NCBI GenBank assembly: GCA_030248215.1
Contig: JASANG010000117.1
Location: 1 to 64,000, forward strand
Length of the DNA stretch: 64,000 bases
Direction of reading: 5' to 3'
Source: Enoplolaimus lenunculus
Taxonomy: Eukaryota > Nematoda > Enoplea > Enoplida > Thoracostomopsidae
Positions within the stretch are counted from its first letter, which is position 1, and the number at the start of each line of letters is the position of its first letter. A program made the translations under genes and the position numbers. Below the pieces are notes generated by a model that saw only the letters and a list, made by a program, of their open reading frames with translations, was not told where the DNA came from and did not search any database. Of this stretch, positions 1 to 12,075 are shown in pieces.

Positions 1-289
1 TTGCTGTTTTGGTTTTATCGTACTACCCCCCCAGAACCAGTTTGAACTGAGTTGGCACGCCCCAAGGGGCTGTTATAAGCAAAATGCGCTAGTGTTTCAT
101 ATCAAAAAGGGGGATATACTACGCCATAGAAGCCGCGCGGGGCCTGTCCGGATTTCCGAGAAAGTTACATACTTGCAGGCACATTTATAAACTTCTGCCC
201 CGTCATTTGGGAACCAGCCGAACTGGGATCACCCTAGCAACCCCTCCCATCGAAGCTCTGATGTTAGTAAGGTGTGTGAAACACCACTG

Positions 290-570
290 ACCAATCAGCT
301 GAGACTTTGGAGTTTGTGTACACTGCACTCTCATTGGCTCTGGGTTATCCAAACTTTTCACCCAATCAGGTCGCTGCCTTGCTGTTGTTTTTCGGTCTCT
401 GATTGGCTGAACCCATCGGCGAATCGCGTAGGGGCTGAGCACGGGTATAAAAGCACGCTGCACGGGCTGTGCAGTCAGATCAGTTTAGAATTTTTCGGTT
501 TTCAAAGTCGCGTGCTCGAGCCGCGACAGCAAACCGAGCTCACTACACGCGGTGGCGACATAGCGTGTAC
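290..570 (+). promoter_or_regulatory. CCAAT/TATA pol II promoter with first exon and splice donor
   Basis: Four CCAAT boxes lie at about 291 (CCAATCAG), 333 (ATTGG), 362 (CCAATCAG) and 402 (ATTGG), in alternating orientation and 30-40 bp apart. A TATA box (GGTATAAAAG) follows at 444-453, so transcription should start rightward near 475-480. A good 5' splice site (GTAC|GTGAGT) lies at 570/571. This is the layout of a strong metazoan promoter. No protein-coding exon was recognised downstream, so the product is unknown. The motif TGGCGAC just before the donor (about 553) resembles the primer-binding site that follows the 5' repeat of some Ty3-type elements, so this could instead be a decayed LTR promoter. 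That alternative is weak because no second repeat or retroelement protein was identified. Confidence 0.5.
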
Positions 571-2608
571 GTGAGTCTCGGGGCGCTATTCGACGGGGAC
601 AAGGGGGTTACGTACGTATTTAAGGGGGGTTATGTCAAATCGGGGCCCAGTTAGGGCTATCTCAGTTTCACGAAAGGGGTGTGGAGTGCCATATAACTTT
701 GGCTAGAAATTTGCCTATCGTTGCCGATAACGTGGGTAGTAGGTTCACCTATAAAATTTAGAAGTCTTATGCAAATTCTAAAACGTAGGGGGTATCAATT
801 TTTGGGGCATCGTGAAACTGCCATTTAGGCACCTTGTAAAAATGACAATAGCTCACAGGAGCGATTAAAATCTTACTGGTATCCTTAAGATACCTTCTTA
901 TACCTGAGTATTGGTTGTCAAGAAATGGCAGGAAGGCCAAAACTGCCTCGTGCTAAGCACCAGGATTTATCTAATAAAAGAGCTGAGCGCCTCGCCATTC
1001 GAAAATTTGTGTGTACCCTGTGACTAGAGAGAGTTCTGACCAGGCCTCAGGAGATTTAAGGAAAGTTGATTTAGACTAATACCTGCACTCGTACTTGACA
1101 ACCGAAACTCTGAAGGCACAGCCCGTATTAGTAGACTGACGCTAGACCCATGCAAGAAATACTAAGGAAAAACAGCAGCAAAATGGCGCCTTCTGACTTC
1201 CCCTTGGGGAACAGAAATAGTTATCAGGAAATTACTCGTAAAATTTGGACAAGCAACTCGTGCGGTTTTTAGGGTGTACCTAGCAAATTACTCGGGCCCG
1301 ACCAATTTATGTTGGGGATCCCCTGGAACTGCGCGTAGGCTGGTTATGTTCGGGAAAGGAGAGCCAGGCGTAACTTTCTTGTCCTTTATGGTTGGGCTCG
1401 CCCCTGGTATAATGTAGAACGCAAATTAGTGGAACAATTTCCCAATCCCCAACGGCCCTCCGGTAAGGTGGCTAGTCCACGTTCAGGTATCCAAGGGTAC
1501 GAAATTTGAGTTAATTAATTTTGGATAAATTTAACTCTGGCCTAATGTTTTTCCTTTCAGCAATTATTGTCTTAAGCTATAATTAGCAAGTCTACTCGCA
1601 AATCTGCGTGCTAACAAAACTCAGCGAGATTCAACAACGCATTACCCTAGTTCTAAAACTCTGCTAAGGTATACCTTTGTTGTTAGAGTTCACATATATA
1701 TTTCTTTCGTATGCTCTGTGTGAAATCTGCGATAAACCAGAACTCCCCAAAAACGTGTTCTGTTGTAAACCATGAGCGATTTAAACACTTTTGAACTCCT
1801 GGCCTCGAGCCATGGCAAATCCAAAATTTTAGAGGTACCAGATTGAACATTGCTGCTGGTTCGAATCAGCAATCATTTTTGTTAAAGTCAAAGGCCAGGA
1901 TCGATCCGCCTTTCCGTTAAAAGGTCTATGACCATGTGTCTAAATTTTGCAGGATCGCCAACCACATCCCACAAAGAATACAACAACCCCTAAAAAGTCC
2001 AACGCAGAAGACCAGATCGCTCTTGAATCTACTTATCGTGATATATTCAAGAGAGATAGCATAAAACTAGCAGTCCTAATTAGCCAACACGGATAAAAAC
2101 TCAATTGTTGTTGGTGCGAGTCGACAACATATCAAGGTGTTCCATAGGAGCTTAGGCGTAGAGCGATATCGGAATTTTGTGATTCTCAAAACCCGATATC
2201 ACGCCGGGGGACCATCATCCTCTGGACAAGTAGCTTAATAGGCAGATCCACGGCCACGAACACCCGTGAGAGTATCATCTCGGATACGTCCGCAGGGATA
2301 CTCGTTGATCGTACCCGTAACAATATTGCTGGTTTGAGTGCTGTATGATCTGCTATGAACTTGCAACATATATGTACTGCACAGACTTGCAAATAACTGT
2401 TCTATTGTTCAGAAAGTTATTATACAGAATTTTTAAATTTTTAAAAATTGATATCATTTGATTGATAAAAATTCAGTTACGCTTGACGCAAAAAACAATT
2501 GAGAGAGTTGTGAATTTTTGAATTAAAATGGTTACAGGTTGATTTACACTTATGCTAAATATCGCAAAAAATTGTCAAAATGGAACAAAGTTGAGAAAAG
2601 TACATTAC
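571..2608. other. GC-richer stretch without a recognised gene
   Basis: Up to about 2390 this stretch is visibly less AT-rich than the rest of the window. It has only short open frames on both strands, for example a 32-codon basic frame from the ATG at 925 (MAGRPKLPRAKHQD...). Another plus-strand frame runs through about 2090-2235. None matches a family I know. It lies where the remaining 3' exons of the minus-strand cuticlin-like gene would be expected, but none could be identified, so it is either intron, inserted sequence or a decayed element. Confidence 0.35.
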
Positions 2609-5600
2609 CCATCATTGTTCAATATTTGAACGCGTTCACCTTTACCGTTCGATACGGTGCAGTCGAAAACACGCATCGCAAATAAATTACCAGATTTCGC
2701 TGAAAATCATAACCGTACAGGTTTTATGAGGCATAAAATATTTTACAATCTGTGCTCGTTAGCAAAAATAAACAACAGACGCCTGCTGAACATGCATAAG
2801 TAGAACCTTTTTGAGTAATTTCTAAATTTCTACAAAAAAGTTTCAGTTTGGCTTTTTTGTTTGACACAGGTCCACTTTGGTGAAGTTTTGTTAACTGTTA
2901 TATTTACGTACTTAACGTTTGGTGGACATATTTGTAAGTGTTGTCTTTTAGAGGTACTGCCTTTACAGAGCAATATAGTTTGGGAAATTTCGGCATTCGA
3001 AGTATGGAAGTCAAATATTTCAGTAATTATATTTTAATATTAAACTTTGGTAGTCAGAACCTAACTGTCATAGACTAACTTTTAAATATTTCATAAATTT
3101 TATACCAAAAAGTTGGTCGTGAACTACAAAGCATAAAGGGTGGCTATAGCTCCTGCAAAACAACACAGATAACCACTCCGCCCCGTTTTCGACCACCCTT
3201 CCGCTCGACAGAATTTTTTTATATTTAGCAAATTTTTGCATGGTTCTCTTCATAACTCTACAAGAACTCTTATGGGTCATCCACGTTATACTGTCTACGC
3301 TACTGTAAAAAATTGTCCCCACTTACGAGCCCCTCACTTTGTAGTTGTAGTGTTACTAAATGACATGTCCAAATGTCACCCATATCCTGTATAGACCTTC
3401 CGGACAACTCGCATACTCTCCAAACAGCCTATACTTTGTCACATTGCCGTCCATACCCATACTACACTGTCGATGCGTCATATGAAGGACAACTGTTTTG
3501 TCCCGAGTCTGTCAGAACAGACTCTGTTTAGTCATCTAAAGAGTCTGTTTCAAGGGACTCTGTTTTACAGAGTCTGTCTGAAGGGACTATTGTAGAGCTT
3601 AATATTGAGTATGCCGCAACCACGGGCGAAAGAAGGGTGCAACTACCGTTGGGCTTGGTGTGCGAAGTTAAAGGGTTCCCACTCGCCCGTCCTCCCTGCG
3701 GGACAACAGTGTAGGGTTCCGGAGCTATATACTTACACCCCAGCCGCCGCCCCCCCCCCTCACCGGTCACGACAAAATTTGTTTTCGACAGGGACACCGG
3801 GGTTTAACTTTCTGGTATACCAGAGTTATTATATTCTAACCTGCTCTGCTTGAATGGGGCGGGTCGTTCTCTTACAAGTTATCTTTTACCGGCAAAAACC
3901 TTCCTGCCCCCTCTTTTAAAAATTACTGGTTGCAGTTAATTTTTAAGAAAGTAAAATTTTTAGAACACTGCAACGTTTTTAAAACAAGCCCTAGTTACGG
4001 GCTGTGGACTGTCAACAAGCTCTTTTTCGGACGTCCCGATGTCAGACACTGTGTCCAGACAGTGTCTAATTTGTCCTTAGTCCCTTCGAAGGGACTACTG
4101 CCAAAACGAACTAGCTATGTACACCTTGTGTAAAGTCTGAACATTGTAAGAACAATGTCGTTTTGTCCAGCCCTTGAAACCAGGGGTGTGGACAATTTTT
4201 ACAGTAGCGTAGACAGTATTACGTGGATGACCCATTATTTACCCTCCGTAGCAATATCACAGTTGCCTTGAGAGCGGTGGCGCTTCTAAAAGTTTTTGAA
4301 ACAGGGGCGCGTGATATATAACAGCGAAATAAGTAGCCAGCGAAGCAAGCCAGAAGCTAAACGCCATTTTATGCTAACGCTTTACGTAAAATTTTAGTTT
4401 GGATTCCTGCAAGTTGAGGGGTCCCTAGGTGCGAATGGTTCCAACTTAAACACGCCAGTTCTTGAGAGAAACGTACAATTATCGCATTCCCAAACGTGAA
4501 ATAGCGGTTCACCAAGCAGAGCAAATTCAGCAACTGGGCCGGTGGGTGATTCACGATGAATGGTGTACATGCAAACTGGCATAGGAAACAGTGCAGTTTG
4601 GGATTCGGTGGTCAACATACTGCAAACATAAAATTTTATAGAACTATTAGGCCATATTCACACGTGCAAGTTTTTGCAGAGACACCTTGCAGCTGCAACT
4701 TGTTGCTTCAAGTTTTCGCTGCAAATACTTCCAGTTGCAATTGGCAGCCACGAGTCATCGCTGCAAAAACTTGCATGTGTGAAAAGGACTTTAAGAACTA
4801 GGTATAGCGTGTACGTTTACGCAAGAATGAGCCAAGTGCTGCATTTTACAGATTCAAGTTTTGTAAAAATGTTTGCAAACGAATCTTGAACGTCCATGTT
4901 ACAACTGTACTGTTCTCGCTGCGAAAGCTTGCACGTTTGAATAGTGTTTTAACGAATGAAGTCAAATACAAAATATACCATCAAGAGTTATGGTGACAGT
5001 GATTCGACTTGATTAGATGAGGAATGAACCAACCACAAGTTGCGTTTTTGGCACACCTCACCTTAATCGTTTGAGTAAATTTAACTGCATACAGTTCTAC
5101 CCGCTATGCTATTCAAATAGTAGATTAACGCTGCGAAAGGTTGCAATGCAAGTGTGTATTGGCCACTTATCGCGTTTCAAATCCAACTATTACTGCACGT
5201 TTACACAAATTCAATGACAAAAAATGACAATTTCGTTTAAAATTTACCTAATTCCCAAGTTGGTTTTTGCGTTTTTGACTGCTTCCATGAAAAAACACTG
5301 AACACGAACTGCGCGATCGACTTTTGTGACGAAATAGGGATGAAATTTATATACAATGATATTTTCCATGAAAACACCCGCCGGATCAAGCTATAAAAAT
5401 AGAGTAAATTTTAAAAATTTCAATCAAATACGCATCAAGTTGGTTTTTGCGTTTTTGAGTGCTTCCATGAAAAAACACTGAACACGAACTGCGCGATCGA
5501 CTTTTGTGACGAAATAGGGATGAAATTTATATACAATGATATTTTCCATGAAAACACCCGCCGGATCAAGCTATAAAAATAGAGTAAATTTTAAAAATTT

Positions 5601-8600
5601 CAATCAAATACGCATTTATGGTGTATTTTCAACTGTATGTATAATCCAGGGTAAAACCTGAAGTTGCCCTTTGTGTGTGACACAAAAGTGACCTCTAACA
5701 CTATACACTTTGTTAAAATTAACAAATTACGCGTGGTTCACGTTATAACTGGCGCGGCTAGAGAACAAACGCATATTTATTAATCGCTGAAACTGAACTC
5801 GTTTCGGAGCGATTATATTTTAATCCATTTGACGTCAGTGCCCGAATTCTCGAATGCTTGTAGCATCTATTGGCTGTTGATAATAAATCGTGTATAACGT
5901 TTCAACCACAAATCAGCAAGCTGATAAGTTTTGTACATTAATTGCATAAAATTTACTCCTTTAATATATGGAATTTTAAATTTGCTCGCTTTGTTGAGGG
6001 TATATGAATAACCGGTAATAGATTGCTACACACACTTGAGAATACGGCTGGTACTTTTAAGCTATAAGGTGTGGACCGCGGAATTACAATTGGCAGTCGT
6101 TTACTGTCATCACTCACCAGGATGCAACTGGAAGTAAACAATGCCGGAGCCGGAGGTCAACAAAACTTGCTGGAGTCGGCGGTGAAGCCGGAGGTGACGC
6201 AAAACAAGGTAGTTTAAACAATGTTTAACTTGTTAATTTTAGCAAATATCTGTAACGCATTGGGAAAATTGCTGGTTTTAGATTTATTTTTCAATAAACT
6301 CCGAGTATTTGTTGTCAAAATTGTACGAAAGTTATAGACAAACGCACCGAAACTTATAGCATGAAAAATTTCCCTACGAAATTGTTAGAATTTCTGGCAA
6401 AATCTCTAACGGAGCCGGAGGTCTATTTTTTGCCGGAGCCAGTGGCAGACCTTCGGTCGCATCCTTCCTCACAGCTACAAAGAATTGACGCTCAGTCACG
6501 GTTTAACGTCTTGGTGAAGTAGGTTTTCTTTTCCTCAAACGCGTAACACTGCGCACGAAGTCTGAATTTTTTGCACGTACACAGTTTACCGTTAGTTCAT
6601 TATAGTAAATTCTATGCAAATATGAGAAGTGGAGTTTGTGTAAAGCACAGAGAGCGGCGGCAAATAAACGCTTACCGACCGTCGCTTGACTGTATTGCAA
6701 TCGTTAAAATTGAGTTTCATTTCCAAATCGGTCTCGCCGTTGCCTTGCACTGCACAACCGGGTTCGTTCGCTTGTCCTTTGATGTACGAAGCACCTTCAA
6801 ACGGATTTCGTGTTTGCGCTTTGATCACGAAGTGGTCGGTTTCGCATTCAATTAAAACCGGGACTTCGATGGTTTCGGCTGGAAATATTAAATCGTAACA
6901 AAATTATGCAAACATTGGCTTTTTTAATATTGCTCGACATTAAAAGTTAAGGCTTACACTTAGGCTTGGAAACATGTTTAGCCAAACGTTTAGGCATAAC
7001 ATTAGGATTACGTATGTCTTTTGTTAAAGTTGAGCTGATTCCTAAGCCTAAACTCTAACTCCAAATATGGCGTTATGTGTACAACAGCCTAAACATTTGC
7101 ACGCATCGCCGACATCTTATAATACATGTACTACGTTTTCAATCGTTGCGTATTAGCTTGTTCTTTCATTTGTTTACCACAAATATAAAGTAAAAAATTT
7201 GATCCATTGGTTAGGGTTGTTTGCGTGACACGGCAATAATTTAGAAGGGGTTCACAAATTTGTATCTATGGAATCAAAACGATTTTTAAACCCCTTTCGT
7301 ACATGTAACGTTTCGGATCTAAAATTTGCAGCTGCAACTTGCATGTGCAGGTTTTTTCAGTGAGAACTTGCAACTGCAACATGCAGCTGCTAATTGTGTC
7401 TGCTAGTTCTCTCTGAAACACTTGCAGGTGTGAATGGGGCGTTACACGCATACACTCGACTGATGCTGTGTCGATTCAAAACATTTTTCGATTTTGTATT
7501 TTCGTCAAAATGTTTTGCTTAATATCAAGGGGGTTTACTATCACGCTATGCTCACCCCAATGTATATGCCCATCTATGCTAGAACTCAATTTTAATGAGA
7601 CTACTTACTTGCTGTTTCAACACACAACTGTTGTGACGCAATGGCTTCTGATAATTCATTGGTCAATTCGCTAAAGTCAGATACTTCAAAAATAGCGTCT
7701 TCACTTCCGGCAACAGACAGTAATTGATCACGATCGATGTTATCTGTCACACCGACAACAATCATTTTATTGCCCTAAAATTGTAGCAACATTCAGCTCA
7801 AATCAAGTGATTAAAAAGTTACTTTGAACAATATTTAAACTAAATCTGCACAAATTCTGTTATATCTATAAAAATTTAGAATTAATTAGCATACGTATAC
7901 AAAATAAACTAGAGCAGTGCCCAGAATACGTATGCATGACGTTCCAGCTTTAATTATATAGATGAAAAATTGATGAAAATATGCTATTCAAGTCAAAGTA
8001 AACAAAAAGAATAATAAATTCTAAACTTTGAAATTCACAGAGTAATCGATACCGTATGTGTCCAATAAACCTTCAACTATTTTTTATTAAAACTGTGTAA
8101 GGTTAAGCCATATTGCAAAAATAGCATCGAAACGTATACGGAAAACTTGAACAAAGCAATTGTCCTGGCATTAGCCATATGTTTTCTACCATAAGAAGCA
8201 AATCTATTGAGAGTGTAAAAACGCAATTAAAACAAATTATAAAAATTTAAAGTTCATACCCCCACACCGAATTTAAAATTCACGGGTATGGTACCTTCTT
8301 GCGTAGGGAATCCGCTGCCGGTCCAGGATCGTCTTGACTGCGGCCGTCAGTAATCACAACCAATAAATTTGGTTTGTCCTTGCGATCCCCGTTCTTTTCA
8401 GTCAACTCTTTGTCTCGAGTGTGTTCCAACGCTGCGCCCAGTTTGGTCGTCCCTTGTAAATACGGCAAATTAACAATTGAGTCTAAAATAAAATTTGAAA
8501 CAAATTTTCAACAACGTTGATAACCACTAACCTTTTAGACCATGTCAATTATGCGCGCCTGCCCACAAAACCCAAGCCTAAGCCTAAACATAAACCTACC

Positions 8601-11172
8601 TATAAATCTAAGCATAAGCCTAACTATAAGCCTAAGCCTAGTCGTAAACTTAAGCGTAAACTGAATCCTCACAGTATCCAAGTCCTCTATTTCCCTTTCT
8701 CTTTGTGAAAACGCTCCTACAATTAACAAAGGTTCGTCTAAATAACTAGAAGCGATAGGACAATAGATAGATTTTAGGTACTCAAGTAGAAGTCAGGTAT
8801 AGCGAACCAGTAAATCTAACATAAATCTAACACTGCCTGTTTGCTCAGTCATATATTCCAACAATCACGGCAAATATAATGACATCAGCAAAAATTCAAG
8901 AGGCATAAATTTTAATTCAAATCGTAGATTTTGGCTAATCTTACAATTTGGATCACAACGGCGAAGTGAGGGGGCGAATTCGTTGAGGACAATGGGCGTT
9001 ATGGTAAGGCAAACAGCAACTGACGCAAAACATCATATTTTGCGTGGCACAAAATGCCATAATGGCAAAAGCTGTCCCCTAGCAAACTTAATAAGGTTGT
9101 GAGAAAAATTGAATTTTAACAGAAGCAGTTTGGATTTATAAATTTGTTTAATTCTAAACTAGCACAGTCACTCATACCAATGAGTTTTTCTCGTTCTTGA
9201 TGTGCATTCAACGACCATTCAGTTCGAACGACGCCCGAAAACTGAACCATACCAACGTGAGTATCGGTGTCATCAGTCGGCACTGATTTGTCAACTGAAA
9301 ACCGAAATTTCGAAATATTTTTCTAAAAGATAAATTGTTGAAAATTTGAAAGTGTATTAAAATTTGAGTCCTAAATTATGAAAAATTTTCAAAAACTCAA
9401 ACACAATATTTATCAATTCTATACTGTAATGTACAGTGTTTACATTTATCCATTTATAACTGAGTTGAATATTCCGATTTTGGTTACAAACATTCTGGAA
9501 TAAAAGGCTACCAAAGAATTTGACTGTTTTTAGAGTTTTATAACGTCAGCGATTGCAGATGTCACAATGTGAACGGTAATTTGTAGTACAGCTAACAAAC
9601 ACATTAGAACTAGAGCAAGAGAGAAAACCGCAGATAAAATATATTAGGCAGCCGGCATTGCGCAATGCGCAAAAGTTAGCGAATTCATAACAATCGGCAT
9701 GCAAATTTTCGGATCACACAAAAATCACATTTCTATTCTGAGCAAATATTGTGAACAAAGTGATGCTAGAGAAAATTTACCCCAAAATACGTATGTGGTG
9801 CATGCCAGCCTTAATTATATAGATTTATTTTTCTACACATTTCAGAATTATTTTTGATACGGCGCATTTAAAACAGTTTTTTGAATTTTATCTTGGCAAT
9901 AATAATTCAAAAACATATAGAGTTTTTTGTGCGCGGAGTTTTAAGAAAAGACGAAAGAAATATGAACACATTTATGAAAATATTTTGTTTAAACGGAGAT
10001 AAGCCTGGTGACAACTGTTGACAACCTTTTATCTACCATTATCGTTTGATTAAGTAAGTATATATTACAAAACTCAGGTTTGACTTATTACCAATGCTTT
10101 TGATAAACGCTTTGACCAGTTGAAAATTGTCAACTTTAATACTCGAAGATCCGTCAACAACAAACATTAAATCAACTTCCGCTCCTCGACATCGTAGTTC
10201 GGCTGAAAAAAAACAAAGAAACAATGACTAGATATTAAATATTAAATAAGAACAAGCAAAAAAATGTAAAAAAAACAAAGAAGACTTTGCTTACAGAAAA
10301 ACGATTTCAATGATACAATTTGAAATGCGAAAAGTGATTAAAGTAACGTTTTATTTTTGACACAATTCCTAGCACAAATAAAAACTAACCGAATTACTAC
10401 AATATGCGGAATACATATGTGGTTCTAGGAAAGCTGAATATTCCTCTAGAGAGTACAGGTGCAAAATAAATGGAACCTAATTCAAGAAAAAATATATTTC
10501 GGTTTTTAAAACACGAAAGTTGACTTTAAACAATAACAAATACACAAGCGTTGCTATTTATGTCAAAAATAAATATCAATTTTCAAACTATTGTTTATTC
10601 GAACTTACTGCCAGCGGCAATTTCTTTAGGTACAAGTCCATTGTCAACAGGAATCGAATGAACTTGTACAATAAATTCCTAAAATGCTATTTGAAATTGT
10701 TTTACTAACATTGTTGGCAATTTGTTTCTATCTAGGCAATAATCTATGTTACAGATCTGCTGATTTGTAAATATAATGCCCTGTTGTTTCCATTTCTACT
10801 GGCACCAAGTGTTATGTCTTAGACGTTCACCGCTGGTTCGATATTTCGGCTGCATTCCGAGGTGTAACCAGGATTTGGGTACGGAAGGATATAGAACTTT
10901 AGAAAAAACAGGTTTGATTTGTAGAAACCAAAAGGTTATTCTAAACGTTGTTAAAATTGCTTTTTGGTGTCTATTCCAAACATTTCGAGAAGGAGTATGC
11001 ACCCTTTATTCCTCTTGTTTTATACGACCTTACTATTGTCAGTAGTTGTCGAAATCATTAACAAACGGAAGGTGAATCTTTAGACAATATATATTAATCT
11101 GTTGCACTGAAAAACACTTACCAGTTGCATAAACACCAGCAGTAGCAACAATTTACACAATATATAAGTCAT
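2609..11172 (-). CDS. VWA-ZP domain cuticlin-like secreted protein (10 exons resolved, 3' end not found)
   Basis: Exons on the minus strand: 11172-11122, 10678-10609, 10202-10092, 9294-9178, 8482-8295, 7774-7609, 6878-6680 (or to 6676), 6561-6508, 4619-4477, 2699-2609. Every GT/AG junction is in phase, provided exon 7 ends at 6680. The start Met is followed by a leucine-rich signal peptide (residues 1-17). A von Willebrand A domain spans about 47-230, with MIDAS D57-G-S-S-S61, T128/T129 and D162 (VVITDGRS). A cuticlin-type ZP domain begins near C246: NPFEGASYIKG, C276, C295, then QCY (C306), PMPVC (C335), WEC (C364) and C380. VWA plus ZP is known from nematode cuticlins (CUT-6 type), which polymerise in the cuticle outside the epidermis. 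The last resolved exon ends in phase 2 at NNDG. The rest of the ZP domain and any membrane anchor are not seen. Introns carry a TIR element, a tandem duplication and a TTAGGC-like array. Confidence 0.88.
3273..4234. mobile_element. Non-autonomous TIR DNA transposon, PIF/Harbinger-like
   Basis: The 962-bp element is bounded by inverted repeats of about 48 bp that begin TGGGTCATCCACGT and end near TTGTCC. The target duplication is TTA (3270-3272 and 4235-4237). A 3-bp TTA/TAA duplication is characteristic of PIF/Harbinger. The interior has further GAGTCTGT/ACAGACTC repeats (about 3505-3595 and 4040-4100) and no transposase frame. It lies in the intron between the two last resolved exons of the VWA-ZP gene. 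Confidence 0.75.
4640..4800. mobile_element. CTTGCAGCTGCAAG-type palindromic short element, copy 1
   Basis: It begins with CACACGTGCAAGTTTTTGCAG and ends with its complement CTGCAAAAACTTGCATGTGTG, giving a roughly 150-bp inverted-repeat element rich in GCAGCTGC cores. Related copies occur at 7290-7445, 11650-11720, 14400-14520, 41410-41690 and 47760-47855, and a partial one near 4905-4950. Confidence 0.65.
5256..5615. repeat. Perfectly phased 180-bp tandem duplication
   Basis: Two adjacent 180-bp units (5256-5435 and 5436-5615) differ, as far as I can read, at a single position (GACT versus GAGT at about 5279 and 5459). The near identity implies a very recent duplication, or a collapse or expansion artefact of assembly. 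It lies in an intron of the VWA-ZP gene. Confidence 0.95.
6950..7085. repeat. Degenerate TTAGGC/GCCTAA array
   Basis: Spaced copies of CTTAGG, TTAGGC and CCTAAG-like hexamers (CTTAGGCTTGG, TTTAGGCATAAC, CCTAAGCCTAAAC) mark a decayed array of the telomere-like hexamer. It lies in a VWA-ZP intron. Confidence 0.55.
7290..7445. mobile_element. Palindromic GCAGCTGC short element, copy 2
   Basis: It contains GCAGCTGCAACTTGCATGTGC and ends in CTTGCAGGTGTGAATGGGGC, the same terminal motif as the other copies. It is intronic in the VWA-ZP gene. Confidence 0.6.
8570..8668 (+). repeat. CCTAAG/CATAAG telomere-like hexamer array
   Basis: About fifteen consecutive, slightly diverged hexamers such as AAGCCTAAGCCTAAAC run here. 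It is the clearest of the arrays on this strand orientation and is intronic in the VWA-ZP gene. The long open frame it creates (Lys-Pro repeats) is an artefact of the hexamer period. Confidence 0.8.
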
Positions 11173-11774
11173 TGTAAGCTAAAACTACTACTAAATTACG
11201 CAGTCTAAATCGCTAAATGGAAAAAATATTTCATAACATAATTTTATAATTTTAAAATATACTCCCAAACCAGTTGAGATTCAAAGCTGCTAAATTTTCA
11301 GCCAAAAGCCGCCGGTCTCAAGGGACCTCAGTCAAGAAGTAAAAAAAGTCTGAAAATAACAGAACAAACACTGTTACAGAAACAGACCGTACACTTAGTT
11401 AATTTCAGAATTTATTATACACCATTCAATGAAGAAATACCCTAGCTACGCTCAATTTGATTTTAAGTGTTGCGGACTAACTCTTGCTTTATAAATTTAA
11501 TTCAGACCTTGAACTTATTCAAGAGCCTAAATTAATTCAAATATTTAACTTATTTGGTATTTCGCCATTTCTGAGCAATACTTAGAAATTGCAGTGCTTG
11601 AAAGCGTTTTCAAATAAACAAATTACGAGTAAAACTTTTCTTACACATGATTCTTTTTTCCACTTGAACTTGCAACTGCAAGTTAAAGATTCATTCAAAG
11701 AACTTGCAGCTGCAGTTTAATCATGATGAATATACACACACAATTAATTCATAGGTATAAAAAGAGTGGATAAT

Positions 11775-12075
11775 CGCTAAATAACGAGAGTGTGCAACTG
11801 GGCACATTCTGTGTAGAAAATGTACCCGGCACGCGTTGCGTTTTTGTCCTAATACCCCCTTTGTTTAGAGGGGGTACAACCGGTGCGAACCACGGCACTT
11901 TATGTATGCGGCGTCAAACATGCTTTCGTTATAGTTTAATTTAGGAGTATTCATGTGATAGCAACCCCTCCACTAAACGAGGGGGTCGGCCAAAAACGCA
12001 ACATTCGGTGGCACATTTTGTATCATGCGGAACCACAAGAGTTGCACTCTCTTGTATCATGCACTCTTGGTATGA
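11775..12075. mobile_element. GTTGCGTTTTTGGCC-type TIR element, copy 1
   Basis: Long imperfect inverted repeats (about 85 bp) run from GAGAGTGTGCAACTGGGCAC through GCGTTGCGTTTTTG to a CCCCCTTTGTTTAG motif, and are mirrored on the right by ACTAAACGAGGGGG, GGCCAAAAACGCAAC and GAGTTGCACTCTC. No coding frame lies inside. The same family occurs at 50170-50475, and a half copy at 46730-46845. Confidence 0.7.

Noticed and set aside
1845-1890. tRNA or pol III unit (GGTTCGAATC at about 1859)
   Set aside because: There is no A box or cloverleaf upstream; only a small TGCTG/CAGCA hairpin around the motif.
2186-2392. Missing 3' exons of the VWA-ZP gene in this segment
   Set aside because: No frame shows the expected ZP C-terminal pattern or begins in the required phase after a credible acceptor.
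4369-4554. Alternative minus-strand frame overlapping the ZP exon at 4.5 kb
   Set aside because: The other frame contains the conserved PMPVC...WEC ZP residues and joins its neighbours in phase.
8517-8729. KPKPKPKHKP-rich and complementary frames
   Set aside because: They are generated by the CCTAAG hexamer array.
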